A DNA stretch of 64,000 nucleotides from Luteimonas vadosa (GTDB lineage: Bacteria > Pseudomonadota > Gammaproteobacteria > Xanthomonadales > Xanthomonadaceae). The stretch is taken from positions 868,001 through 932,000 of the forward strand of contig NZ_BAABJY010000001.1 in the NCBI RefSeq assembly GCF_039543545.1, written 5' to 3'. Positions 21,897 through 30,424 of this stretch are shown here, in pieces. A program made the translations under genes and the position numbers. The number at the start of each line of letters is the position of its first letter. Positions within the stretch are counted from its first letter, which is position 1. The notes beneath the pieces are model-generated. The model was not told the DNA's origin. It saw nothing but the letters and a program-made list of their open reading frames with translations, and searched no databases.

Positions 21897-23423
21897 TCAG
21901 CGGTCGCCGAACAGTTCGCCCAGCATGGCCTGCAACTCTTCGGCATCCAGCGGCTTGACCATGTGGCGATCGAACCCGGCTTCGCGCGAGCGTCGCAGGT
22001 CGTCTTCCTGGCCCCAGCCGGTGACCGCGACGATGCGCACGCGCTCGCCCGCCCAGGGCAGGGCACGAATGCGGCGGCAGGCCTCGTAGCCATTGAGCCG
22101 TGGCATGCCGATATCCAGCAGGACGAGGTCGGGCTGGTAGGCAGCGGCCATTTCGAGGGCATCCTCCCCGTCACTCGCGACCCGTGTTTCGTGGCCCATC
22201 AATTCGAGCATGATCGCCATCGTGTCGGCCGAATCGGCGTTGTCGTCGGCGACCAGGACGCGCAGCCGGTGCGCGAACGCAAGGGGTGGGTCCGGCTCCC
22301 GGGTCGCAGTCTCGAGTGCGATGGGAAGCAGGACCGTCACCTCGGTTCCCGGCCCGTCCCGCACCGCCTGAACCGAAATGCTGCCTCCATGCATCTCGAC
22401 AAGTCGCTTGGAGAGGCTCAGCCCGATGCCCAGCCCACCATCGCTGCGCTCCAGCGAGGCGTCCACCTGCCCGAACATTTCCAGGGCGCGCGGCACATCG
22501 TCTGCCTGCATGCCGATGCCATTGTCCTGCACGGCGATCCGGGCCTTGTCGCCCTCGATGCCGGTGCGGATTCGCACGCGACCACCCGGGTCGGTGTACT
22601 TGGCGGCATTGTTGAGGAGATTCGCCAGCACCTGGGCGGCACGGGTCGGGTCGACGTCGAGGTGGATGTCCGGGGGCACCGGCTCCACTTCCAAGGTGTG
22701 TTTCCGCTCCACCACCAAAGGCTCGGCCGCTTCGACCGCGGCGTTGATTACCGCGGCCAGGGGGACGACCTGGCGCTTGAGCTGGAGCTTGTCGCGGGTG
22801 ATGCGGCTCACGTCCAGCAAGTCGTCGACCAGGCGCACCAGGTGGGCGACCTGGCGTTCCAGCGTTGCGCGTGCGGCCTCGATCGTGCCCTGGTCGCCGT
22901 CGGCGCGCCGGATCAGTTCCAGCGCATTGGAGATCGGCGCGAGCGGATTGCGCAGCTCGTGCGACAGGGTGGCGAGGAAACGGTCCTTGCGATGGTCGGC
23001 CTCGGATAGCTCGGCGGCCAGTTCCCGCAGCTCCTCCTCCATGCGCCGCAGTTCGGTGATGTCCGAGCGCATGCTGGCCGTGCGTCGGCGGGCCCGATGC
23101 AGGGATTCGCAGGCAAGGCTGATCAGCACCGCCACCGTGACGTAGAGCGAAAGCCGGATCATGCCGTCCTGGTCGGCGACGGCGAACGAGCCCGTCGGTT
23201 CCAGCAGCAGCCAGTTCGTGGCCGTGGCGCCGATGACGGTGGCCAGCAGCCCGGGCCCGAATCCGCCGTACCAGGCCGCCAGCAGCACGGCCAGGAAAAA
23301 CGGGATGAAGGTGGCATTGGTGAACAGCGCTGGCGCGATCGCCACCCGGACGACGATGGCGATGATCGCCGCCGCCAGGGCAAGAAAATAGGCCATCGGG
23401 CGGGACGGGGCGGGAAATTCCAT
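21897..23423 (-). CDS. DUF4118 membrane hybrid sensor histidine kinase/response regulator
   Basis: 508 residues. N-terminal DUF4118 module with about four membrane helices (about residues 10-105; FLALAAAIIAIVVRVAI, then FIPFFLAVLLAAWYGG as in KdpD), a linker helix, HisKA with SHELRNPLAPI, HATPase_c (DNGIGM, GGLGIGLSL) and a C-terminal receiver (VLVADDN, LLDIGMPRLNGYE, Lys in MVKPLDAEE). Likely an inner-membrane sensor with an internal receiver; the signal and output are unknown. The start could also be the Met at residue 10. No partner regulator gene is adjacent. Confidence 0.9.
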   Translation of the reverse strand: MEFPAPSRPMAYFLALAAAIIAIVVRVAIAPALFTNATFIPFFLAVLLAAWYGGFGPGLLATVIGATATNWLLLEPTGSFAVADQDGMIRLSLYVTVAVLISLACESLHRARRRTASMRSDITELRRMEEELRELAAELSEADHRKDRFLATLSHELRNPLAPISNALELIRRADGDQGTIEAARATLERQVAHLVRLVDDLLDVSRITRDKLQLKRQVVPLAAVINAAVEAAEPLVVERKHTLEVEPVPPDIHLDVDPTRAAQVLANLLNNAAKYTDPGGRVRIRTGIEGDKARIAVQDNGIGMQADDVPRALEMFGQVDASLERSDGGLGIGLSLSKRLVEMHGGSISVQAVRDGPGTEVTVLLPIALETATREPDPPLAFAHRLRVLVADDNADSADTMAIMLELMGHETRVASDGEDALEMAAAYQPDLVLLDIGMPRLNGYEACRRIRALPWAGERVRIVAVTGWGQEDDLRRSREAGFDRHMVKPLDAEELQAMLGELFGDR

Positions 23424-23876
23424 GGGCCGGATAGTAGCCCGGGCCTGCTGAAGGCAAAGAGGTACGCGTCACGGCACGTGCGCAGGCCTTGCGAGGCATG
23501 CGCATCGTCGCTGGCCAGCGCGAACGGTGCGGGCTGGCCGCAGCGATCGGCAAGACGTGCGTCGGGCGTGCCCGCCTTTCACACGGTGCAGCCAAGCGGA
23601 GAAGCGCGTGCGCACCGCAGCGCAGGGTGCCAGGCGCGGTATCGCCAGAGGACAGCGGTTGCGGATGATTCATTTCCCGCGAGCAGCAACGGCGCAGGAC
23701 GATGCGGCAACGCGATGCGGGGGCGGGCGGCGTGAATTCGCACCCCGGGTGTTCCGCCCGTGCACCGCGCGGTTGCCGGCTTCAGCGCACGGTGCGGGCT
23801 GCTTGCACGGACATGCGGGCAGCCGTGATGGCCCTCGTGGCGCCACGCATTGCGTCGAGGGTTTCGCGGCCTGCTG
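23424..23876. other. 453-base region without a convincing gene
   Basis: Lies between the 5' end of the hybrid kinase gene and the 3' end of a small lipoprotein gene. Several short frames cross it in all directions, but none has a plausible ribosome site or protein-like composition. It should hold the kinase promoter. Confidence 0.5.
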
Positions 23877-24302
23877 TCACGGGGATTGCATGGCAAGACC
23901 CGCCTGCGTCGCGGCTGCCGCGGGCGGTGGTGCGCAGCCCGGGATCGAGCCGCCGGGATCGGTGCTGACGCACAGCCGGAATCGGCTCAGGGAGGCGATG
24001 CGCCGGCGCTCGCCGCTGGCCAGCGCGAAGCGCTTGGCGGGCCCGGTGCGGCAGTCCTCGGCTTGCGGAGCGGTCGAAGGCGAATCCGGGACGGCCGGGC
24101 ACTTGCGTGGATACAGGGTGTAGTGGCAGTGGCCGCTGGCACTGCGCAGGCACTCGAACTCGGCGAAACCCGGCCTGGCCACGACCCGGCTATGGAGCAC
24201 GTCGCCTTCGGCGCCGCTGCTGCGATGGACGTAGGTATTGCCGCCGACGTCGCAACCGTACAGCGACAAGGCGAAGGAGAGGATGGCGATGAACTTGTTC
24301 AC
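23877..24302 (-). CDS. Hypothetical Cys-rich lipoprotein
   Basis: 141 residues, not recognised. The N-terminus MNKFIAILSFALSLYGC is a short lipoprotein-type signal with a lipobox-like LYG-C at Cys17. The mature part has further cysteines (ECLRS, GHCHY, RKCPA, EDCRT, RLCVS, PGCAP) spaced for several disulfides, fitting an extracytoplasmic protein. The C-terminus is Ala/Pro-rich. Upstream TCACCTCGGG-type sequence gives a weak ribosome site (CGAGGTGACCCGTGAAC on the minus strand). It lies 86 bases from the LytTR regulator gene on the same strand, so co-transcription is possible. Confidence 0.6.
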   Translation of the reverse strand: MNKFIAILSFALSLYGCDVGGNTYVHRSSGAEGDVLHSRVVARPGFAEFECLRSASGHCHYTLYPRKCPAVPDSPSTAPQAEDCRTGPAKRFALASGERRRIASLSRFRLCVSTDPGGSIPGCAPPPAAAATQAGLAMQSP

Positions 24303-24387
24303 GGGTCACCTCGGGAAGCTGGGTGTGAGCGGTCGTGACTGGGTTGCTTGCGCCCGGCCCGTGGCGTGGCAGGGCGCCGGGGGCGGG

Positions 24388-25164
24388 CTACATCTGTCGG
24401 AACAGCGCCATGTACGGCGCGCTGACGGGGAGCGTTTCCGGACGCGACTTCAGGCGCACGCAGCCGCGTCCGCTGTCGTCGCGGGCGATGCCGGCGATCG
24501 CCTTCATGTTCACGATGGTGGAGCGGTGGATCTGCTTGAACGTCTTCGGGTCCAGCACCGGCAGCAGGTCCTTGATCGGCGTGCGCAACAGCGCTTCGCC
24601 TTCCGCGGTCATCACCGAGGTGTACTTGTTGTCGGCGCGGAAGTAGACCACCTCGTCGACCAGGATCAGCCGAGTCTCCTGCCCCGCGCTGGCGGTGATC
24701 CAGGTCAGCGGCTCCGGGCCTTCGGCCCGTGGCAAGCCGTCGTTGAGGCGTTGCAGCAGTTCGGCGAAGGCGGCGGCATCGGGCGTCCCGGTGCGCGCCT
24801 TGAGCCGTTGCACGCAGGCGGCGAGGCGGTCGCCGTCGATGGGCTTGAGCAGGTAGTCGACCGCGCCGCGCTCGAACGCGTCGACGGCGTACTGGTCGTA
24901 GGCGGTGGTGAACACGACCTGGGTCCGCGGACTGGCTTCGGCGCTGGCCGCGGCCACTTCCAGGCCGGTCAGGCCGGGCATGCGGATGTCGAGGAAGGCG
25001 ACGTCGGGGGCATGTTCGGCGAGGGCTTCCAGCGCACTGGCACCGTCCTCGCAGGCGGCCACCACCTGCAGTTCGGGCCAGGCGCGCGCGAGCTGGGTGA
25101 CCAGTGCGTCGCGCAGGATCGCCTCGTCCTCGGCGACGACGGCGGTCGGGGCCTGGTCATTCAT
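24388..25164 (-). CDS. LytTR-family response regulator
   Basis: 258 residues: an N-terminal receiver (VVAEDEAILRD, phospho-acceptor in FLDIRMPG, Lys in LLKPIDG) and a C-terminal LytTR DNA-binding domain (about 150-258: VVYFRADNKYTSVMTAEGEALLRTP, FKQIHRSTIVNM). LytTR regulators bind direct repeats and commonly control cell-surface, virulence or autolysis genes. The start ATG 25164 is inside the end of the kinase gene (8-base overlap), a hallmark of a cognate pair. The target genes are unknown. Confidence 0.93.
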   Translation of the reverse strand: MNDQAPTAVVAEDEAILRDALVTQLARAWPELQVVAACEDGASALEALAEHAPDVAFLDIRMPGLTGLEVAAASAEASPRTQVVFTTAYDQYAVDAFERGAVDYLLKPIDGDRLAACVQRLKARTGTPDAAAFAELLQRLNDGLPRAEGPEPLTWITASAGQETRLILVDEVVYFRADNKYTSVMTAEGEALLRTPIKDLLPVLDPKTFKQIHRSTIVNMKAIAGIARDDSGRGCVRLKSRPETLPVSAPYMALFRQM

Positions 25165-26437
25165 GCGCGGAGTCCTCGGCGGTCGCGGGCGCGGCGTCGT
25201 GCATGCCGGCCGGGGCGGGAACGGTGATGGTGGCGGCCACGCCGGCGGGGAAGTTCGCGACCACCGCGAGCGCGGCATTGCTGCCGTGGACCAGGCGCAA
25301 CCGCTCGCGCACGTTCTTCAGGCCGATGCCGGTGCCGGTCGTTTTCGCGTTGAAGCCATCGCCGTCGTCGGCCACGGTCACCGCGACGCAATCGCCGTCG
25401 CGGCGCGCACGGATCCAGACGGTGCCGCCGGCGGTGCGGGGTTCCAGGCCGTGCTTGATCGCGTTCTCGACCAGGGTCTGCAGCATCATCGGCGGCAACG
25501 GCGTGGCGCGCAGCGCCTCCGGCACGTCGACTTCGACCTTGAGTCGCGCGCCCATTCGGATCTTGAGGATCTCCAGGTAGGCGATCGCGCGTTCGAGTTC
25601 GGCGCCCAGGGTGGACTGCTCGTCGTCGGTGCGCGGCAGCGAGCGGCGCAGGTACTGGATCAGGTGCCCAAGCATCGCGTCGGCGCGCTCGGGATCGCTG
25701 CGCGTGAGCAGCTGCGCGCTGGCCAGCGTGTTGTAGAGGAAATGCGGTTCGACCTGGGCGTGCAGCAGGCTGAGCTTGGCGACGGTGAGTTCCTTCTCGG
25801 TCGCGGTCTGCGCGGCCTCGGCCTTCTCGCCGCGGCGGTGGGCGGCGATGCGTCGGCTGACGGCGCGGGTGATCGCCTCGGCGTTCTCGTAGTTGGTGGC
25901 GTTGTCGACCAGCAGCAGGTCCGACCAGGTCGGGTTCTCCGGTTCGCACAGCAGCGTGACGCTGCCGGTGTCGCGGCCGGGCGTGACCGTGGCGAGGATC
26001 TGGTTGCGGCGCTCGCCGAACCAGGCCAGCGGGTTCCAGCGCCCCAGCGGCAATTCGCCGTACAGGTCGGGGCGGCGGACCTTGGCGCGGATCTGCAGGC
26101 TGTCGCGGGCGCTTTCCACCTGCTCGATGCGCGGCAGTTCGCGGATCGCGGCGTCGAGCAGGTCGAAGGCCTCGCCGGCCTCCAGCGGGATCTCGATGTG
26201 CCGCCGCTGGCGGTTGGACAGCGCGGCGCTGTCGATGCCGCCGGCGATCAGGCGCACCCGGCCCAGGTGCGAGATCGCACCGGTGACCACCAGGGCCATG
26301 GTGAGCATCGCGGCGATGGCGATCGGCCATTCCACGCGACCGAGCAACGGCAATTCGTCCCAGATGGCCACGGCGAGTCCGACGACAAGCGCCCATGCGA
26401 TGGCGAGGCGGAGGACGAAGAAGAGGCTCTTGATCAC
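25157..26437 (-). CDS. LytS/YehU-type sensor histidine kinase
   Basis: 426 residues. Two N-terminal membrane helices (about residues 4-25 and 35-60), an approximately 150-residue sensory or linker region, then the His_kinase family signature VEPHFLYNTLASAQLL that carries the phospho-accepting His, and an HATPase_c domain (MLQTLVENAIKHGLEP, DDGDGF, GIGLKNVRERL). It phosphorylates the LytTR regulator encoded immediately downstream with an 8-base overlap. The start is a GTG (26437) giving VIKSLFFVLRLAI; there is no ATG before the first membrane helix, and upstream codons lack protein character. The ribosome site is weak. Confidence 0.9.
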   Translation of the reverse strand: MIKSLFFVLRLAIAWALVVGLAVAIWDELPLLGRVEWPIAIAAMLTMALVVTGAISHLGRVRLIAGGIDSAALSNRQRRHIEIPLEAGEAFDLLDAAIRELPRIEQVESARDSLQIRAKVRRPDLYGELPLGRWNPLAWFGERRNQILATVTPGRDTGSVTLLCEPENPTWSDLLLVDNATNYENAEAITRAVSRRIAAHRRGEKAEAAQTATEKELTVAKLSLLHAQVEPHFLYNTLASAQLLTRSDPERADAMLGHLIQYLRRSLPRTDDEQSTLGAELERAIAYLEILKIRMGARLKVEVDVPEALRATPLPPMMLQTLVENAIKHGLEPRTAGGTVWIRARRDGDCVAVTVADDGDGFNAKTTGTGIGLKNVRERLRLVHGSNAALAVVANFPAGVAATITVPAPAGMHDAAPATAEDSAHE

Positions 26438-26586
26438 GGTGCGTTTCCCGGATGCGACTGGATTGCGATCGAGGATAGCGAGGCGCCGCGCAGCCGTGGG
26501 CCCCGGTGCGACGGACGCCCGGATGGGGCGACGAAACCGCCGCGTCGGCGGATGGATTCCGGCGATCGGCCCGGCGCGGGCCGGCG

Positions 26587-27711
26587 TCAGGCCGGTACGG
26601 CCTCGACGGCTGGCGCCAGGCAGACCCGGTCGCGGCCGGTGGCCTTGGCGGCGTACACAGCACCGTCGGCGGCATGGTAGAGCGCGTCCATGTCGTCGTG
26701 CACCGCGGGGTCGTACTGCGCCAGGCCGATGCTGACGGTGGCGGTGACGGCCACGCCCTCGAGCGCGATCGGGTGCGTGGCCTGCTCCAGCCGGAAGGCC
26801 TCGGCACGGGCGAGTGCGGCGTTGATGCCCTGCCCGTCGAGCACGACGCCGAATTCCTCGCCGCCGATGCGCGCGGGCAGGTCGCCGGGTTGCTGGAACG
26901 CCGTCCGCAGGCGCGCCGCGATCGCCATGAGGCAGGCGTCGCCCACCGAATGTCCGTGGCTGTCGTTGATCCGCTTGAAGTGGTCGACGTCCAGCAACAG
27001 CAAGGTGAGCGGCGACCCCGTGCCGGCCGCCCTGCCGGCCGCATGGTCTAGCACGTCGGCGAACTGGCGCCGGTTGGCCAGCTCGGTCAGCGGATCGATC
27101 CGGCTCTGCCGCGAGAACAGGTCGCGCTGGTTGCGCAGTTCCTGGTCGAGGTCCAGGCGCTGCTGGTATTCGACATAGGCGCGCAGCAGCGCGATGACGA
27201 CGTACACGAGGTAGATCACCATCATCAGGCCGTCGGCGCGACCCTCGGGGCGGACCCACAGCAGGACCAGCCCGGGGACGCACAGCAACGCGACGCCGGC
27301 GAAGGCGAAGCTGCGACGCATGCTGAAGGCGTGGGCGATGGCCGTGGCCAGGCCCAGGGTGAACAGCAGGGCTGTGGTCTGCGCGCGCCCGAAGCCCGGA
27401 TCCCACATCGCCCAGAAGAACAGCACGCCCCATAGCGCGGTCGTGGCCAGGACGATGCCCCAGTGCAACAGCAGCCAGTTGGCGATGGCGGGACCGTCGC
27501 CGTCCTGCAACGGGCGATGGACGAATCGCCAGGTGGCGAGCAGGAGGAACGCGAGCGTCAGCGCCCAGCTGGCGGCCGGTGCGCGCGCGAACGCATCACC
27601 GTACAGGCCCACGACCAGCCAGGACACGGCATAGAACATGCCGCCGGTCAGGGCGCGCTGGTAGGTGTCGACCATCTCCTGTTGCAGGCGACCTGTGCGA
27701 ATGGCATCCAT
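26587..27711 (-). CDS. Membrane-bound diguanylate cyclase (GGDEF)
   Basis: About 374 residues. Five or six membrane helices fill residues 25-195 (AVSWLVVGLYG, WALTLAFLLLATW, LLLHWGIVLATTAL and others), then a GGDEF domain with RIDPLTELANRRQF, DVDHFKRINDSHGHSVGD and catalytic GGEEF at about 283-287. The domain is complete, so it should make cyclic di-GMP from GTP. The inhibitory site normally reads RxxD five residues before GGEEF; here it is QPGD, so product inhibition is probably absent. A GTG 24 bases further upstream (27735) is an alternative start; neither has a good ribosome site. Confidence 0.92.
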   Translation of the reverse strand: MDAIRTGRLQQEMVDTYQRALTGGMFYAVSWLVVGLYGDAFARAPAASWALTLAFLLLATWRFVHRPLQDGDGPAIANWLLLHWGIVLATTALWGVLFFWAMWDPGFGRAQTTALLFTLGLATAIAHAFSMRRSFAFAGVALLCVPGLVLLWVRPEGRADGLMMVIYLVYVVIALLRAYVEYQQRLDLDQELRNQRDLFSRQSRIDPLTELANRRQFADVLDHAAGRAAGTGSPLTLLLLDVDHFKRINDSHGHSVGDACLMAIAARLRTAFQQPGDLPARIGGEEFGVVLDGQGINAALARAEAFRLEQATHPIALEGVAVTATVSIGLAQYDPAVHDDMDALYHAADGAVYAAKATGRDRVCLAPAVEAVPA

Positions 27712-27869
27712 CGCGCCAGCATACGCATCGGACACCGCCTGTGCGAAGCGGGCGTGCGGGGAGTGGGCGCGCGATGGACCACCCGTTCATGGCGGATGCA
27801 ACGATGCCGGATGGCGATGACCCGGCACCTGGCCGCTTCGCCAGCGCAGGTGCCGGTGCCGGGGGGTGC

Positions 27870-28484
27870 TCAGCCTGCCGGCGGGTCCGGCTCGGGCACC
27901 TGGTTGTCGATGGCGGGAATCGTGCGCAGGTAGCTGTACACCGCTTCGATGTCGGCGTCGGTGAGCTGCCCGTACACCGGCCAGGGCATCGGCGGCAGGA
28001 TGTCGCGCCCGCGTCCGAGGTGCTTGCCGGTACGCAGCGTGTCGCGGAAGTTGGCCAGGGTCCACAGACCGAGCCCCGTTTCCTCGTGCGGAGTGAGGTT
28101 GGCGGTGTAGCTGACGCCCCAGGGGCCGGCGAACGCCGTGTTGGTGGCGGCGGTCAGCGTCGTCCACGGACCTTCCGGCAGGGCCGGCGGCGGCGGCAGT
28201 TTCATGTCGGACGGGTGCCCGGACAGCATGCGCGACATGTCGGGCTCGGGTCCCTTCTCGCCCATGACCCAGGGGGTATGGCAGTCGTTGCAGCCGGACG
28301 TGGCCACGATGTAGCGGCCGCGCTCGACGACCGCCGCCGGGGCCGGCGGTGGCGAGGTGCCCGCCACGCCGTCCGGGGTGGCCGGATCCGATTGCGCGGC
28401 GGCAAAGGCCGCGGTGGCGGCAAGGCTGGCGATCGCAAGCGCGAGCGCGCTGCGGGCGTGGTTGCGGGCGTGTGGACGGGTCAT
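27870..28484 (-). CDS. Periplasmic c-type cytochrome
   Basis: 204 residues with a Sec signal peptide (MTRPHARNHARSALALAIASLAATAAFA, cleavage about residue 29) and a haem-binding site CNDCH in YIVATSGCNDCHTPWV. MLSGHP and ILPPMPWPVYGQLTDADIEAVYSYLRT are class I cytochrome c features; the second Met could be the axial ligand. It should carry electrons in the periplasm. The ATG overlaps the TGA of the upstream dihaem cytochrome gene (ATGA), so the two form one operon and probably one electron-transfer chain. Confidence 0.9.
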   Translation of the reverse strand: MTRPHARNHARSALALAIASLAATAAFAAAQSDPATPDGVAGTSPPPAPAAVVERGRYIVATSGCNDCHTPWVMGEKGPEPDMSRMLSGHPSDMKLPPPPALPEGPWTTLTAATNTAFAGPWGVSYTANLTPHEETGLGLWTLANFRDTLRTGKHLGRGRDILPPMPWPVYGQLTDADIEAVYSYLRTIPAIDNQVPEPDPPAG

Positions 28485-29599
28485 GGTGTCGGGTCCTCGG
28501 GTTTGGGAAGTTCGGTGATCCATCGTTCGACCAGGGCGAGCCCTGCGTCGTCGACGAGCTGGGTGCCGATCGGCGGCATCTGGGTTTGCGGGTGGCGCGA
28601 GCGCATGCGTTGCGCCAGGACACTGGCGGTCGCGTCGCCGGGCACGATGCGCGAGGCGCGCGTGCCGTCGGCGCCGCGGGGCGCGCGCAGGGCGAATGCC
28701 TGCGCCGTGGCGAGCACGGTCTGGGCGTCGAGCTTGCCGTCTCGCCAGTGTCCGGCGAGGGCCAGCCGCACCGGCACGGCCTTCTCGCCGGTGTTGTGGC
28801 AATGCCCGCAATTGGCGTGCAGGTAGCCGAGGGCCGCGCGTTCGGTGGCGGAGCGTGCCGCGATCCGGGGGGGCGTTTCGAGCAGCGATGCCGGCGCATT
28901 GCGCAGCCAGCCGCGTGCGATCAGGGCGCGCAGCTCCCCCTCGCGGTGGGCCGGGGGCGAGGCGTGCGGCGCCAACGGGTCGCGGTCCGGCGAGAGCTGC
29001 AGCGCGGACACGCCCAGGACCGGGACTTCCGCGCCGTCATGGCAGGCGCGGCAGTCGTCTTGCGATGGGATCACGTAGTGCGACACGGGTGCGCCGCGCA
29101 GCGGCACCGCGTCGATCCCGGACTCGGGCGCCAGCACCGCATCGCTGCCGTCGGCATTCCAGACGTAGGCCGAGAACCGCCACGTGCCGTCGGCCAGCCG
29201 TTCGATCATGCGGGTCTCCACGGGCCGCCCGTAGGCGAATTCCTTCCACAGGCGCGTGCCCGGCGGAAACTGCCACGCCTCGCTGCGGCTCGCGTCGATG
29301 GCGGTGCCGGGTGGCAGGCGCAGCCAGCGGCGCTTGGTCGTGCCGTCGGACCAGAGGGGATACTGCGGCGAGAACTCGAACAGCTCCGGGTCGACCTGGC
29401 GTTGAACCGGGTCCCGGTAGAGCCCGGTCTGGCTCAGCAGCTCGGGGAGGGGCGGCGGTGCGACGGCAGGCGTCGCCACCGCGTCCGACACCGGCGCATG
29501 CCGGAGGCCGATCGTGCCCAGTGCGGCCAGGGCGAGCAGCCCCCAGGCAGCGAGGTGGCGGGAACGCGGGGACGCCGCGGGGGTTGCGTGTGTAGCCAT
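28481..29599 (-). CDS. Dihaem c-type cytochrome, SO2930-like
   Basis: 372 residues. An N-terminal hydrophobic segment (HLAAWGLLALAALGTIGL) acts as signal or anchor. Two haem motifs are seen: CRACH near the middle and CGHCH in YLHANCGHCHN. Other family-like passages are SPQYPLWSDGTTKRRWLRLP, WKEFAY and SRHPQTQMPPIGT. It resembles the SO2930/HNE_0200 (TIGR03806) group, whose function is unknown. The typical beta-helix partner protein is not in this window. First gene of a two-gene cytochrome operon. Start ATG 29599 chosen because it gives the hydrophobic signal close to the N-terminus. Confidence 0.85.
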   Translation of the reverse strand: MATHATPAASPRSRHLAAWGLLALAALGTIGLRHAPVSDAVATPAVAPPPLPELLSQTGLYRDPVQRQVDPELFEFSPQYPLWSDGTTKRRWLRLPPGTAIDASRSEAWQFPPGTRLWKEFAYGRPVETRMIERLADGTWRFSAYVWNADGSDAVLAPESGIDAVPLRGAPVSHYVIPSQDDCRACHDGAEVPVLGVSALQLSPDRDPLAPHASPPAHREGELRALIARGWLRNAPASLLETPPRIAARSATERAALGYLHANCGHCHNTGEKAVPVRLALAGHWRDGKLDAQTVLATAQAFALRAPRGADGTRASRIVPGDATASVLAQRMRSRHPQTQMPPIGTQLVDDAGLALVERWITELPKPEDPTP

Positions 29600-29795
29600 C
29601 GGATGGTGACGGGGAGGACCGGTCGGATGGCCGGGTCGGCCATGTCCCCCAAAACGTAAAACAGCGGCAGGAACCGGACATGTGCGGTGCGTTGGGATGA
29701 CGCATGGACCAGGCGGACCTCGCATCGGGAGCCGCCTGGCGCCGGGCAGGGTCCCGACCCCCGCTTGCGGGGCCATGAAGTCGCGGGGCCATGAA

Positions 29796-29823
29796 AAAGC
29801 CCCGCGGTGCGGGGCTTTGGGGG
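29796..29823 (-). terminator. Rho-independent terminator of the RcnB-like gene
   Basis: Minus strand: AAAGCCCCGC-ACC-GCGGGGCTTTTT, a 10-bp stem running into T's, about 30 bases beyond the stop of the gene that ends at 29848. Confidence 0.85.
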
Positions 29824-29847
29824 GAGGGTGCTGGCGCGGATTGCGGC

Positions 29848-30231
29848 TCAGTAGCCGAGCACGTCGCGGATGACGCCGGTGGCGACTTCCACCAGGAGGT
29901 AGCGATCATCCATCGGGCGCACCCAGCGGTATCCCGAGGGCGGCGGCGCCAGGCGGTAGGCTCGGTAGTCCTCGACGTAGTAACCCGGTCCGATGTCGGC
30001 CAGCGGGAGGCGATCGCCGCGCTTCCACGCCTGCTTGTGCCAGCCCAGGTGCAAGCCGTTGTCGTGCCGGCCGGCCGCCTTCGGGGCATGTCCCTTCGCC
30101 GCCGAGGGGTGGTGCGCGTGCTGCGCATCGTGGCCCTTGCCCTTGCCTTGCCCGGCAACGACCGGCGTGGACGCCAGCGCGAGCGCGGCCATGCTCGCCG
30201 CAATCGTCGAAATCATCGTGGTCTTGTTCAT
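29848..30231 (-). CDS. RcnB-family periplasmic protein
   Basis: 127 residues: Sec signal peptide (MNKTTMISTIAASMAALALASTPVVAG, cleavage near residue 26), a His/Lys/Gly-rich stretch (GHDAQHAHHPSAAKGHA) that could bind metal, and the C-terminal RcnB fold (GYYVEDYRAYRLAPPPSGYRWV, DRYLLVEVATGVI). E. coli RcnB helps keep nickel and cobalt balance; many relatives are described only as RcnB-domain proteins, so a metal role here is inferred. ATG 30231 has GGAGAA five bases upstream. Monocistronic with its own terminator. Confidence 0.88.
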   Translation of the reverse strand: MNKTTMISTIAASMAALALASTPVVAGQGKGKGHDAQHAHHPSAAKGHAPKAAGRHDNGLHLGWHKQAWKRGDRLPLADIGPGYYVEDYRAYRLAPPPSGYRWVRPMDDRYLLVEVATGVIRDVLGY

Positions 30232-30424
30232 CGGGTTCTCCGTTGTCAGGTATCCGGTGGACATCCTCGCCAGCGCGGCGTGAACCGGGCGAAACGATGC
30301 CGCACTGCACCGGGACGGCATTCAGGTTGGACTCGTTCGCGCGCGGGAACGGCGGGAAAAAGACGCGCGGCGATTCAGGAAGTCGGGGCGAAGGATCCGG
30401 TCGCGCCGGTCGTGCCCGGGCCGC

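Noticed and set aside
26506..27051. Plus-strand gene opposite the diguanylate cyclase
   Set aside because: No ribosome site or domain; the GGDEF domain on the other strand is intact.
25157..27433. Single large kinase protein reading from the cyclase region
   Set aside because: Sequence before GTG 26437 is Arg/Pro-rich and overlaps the diguanylate cyclase gene. The two membrane helices begin only after 26437.
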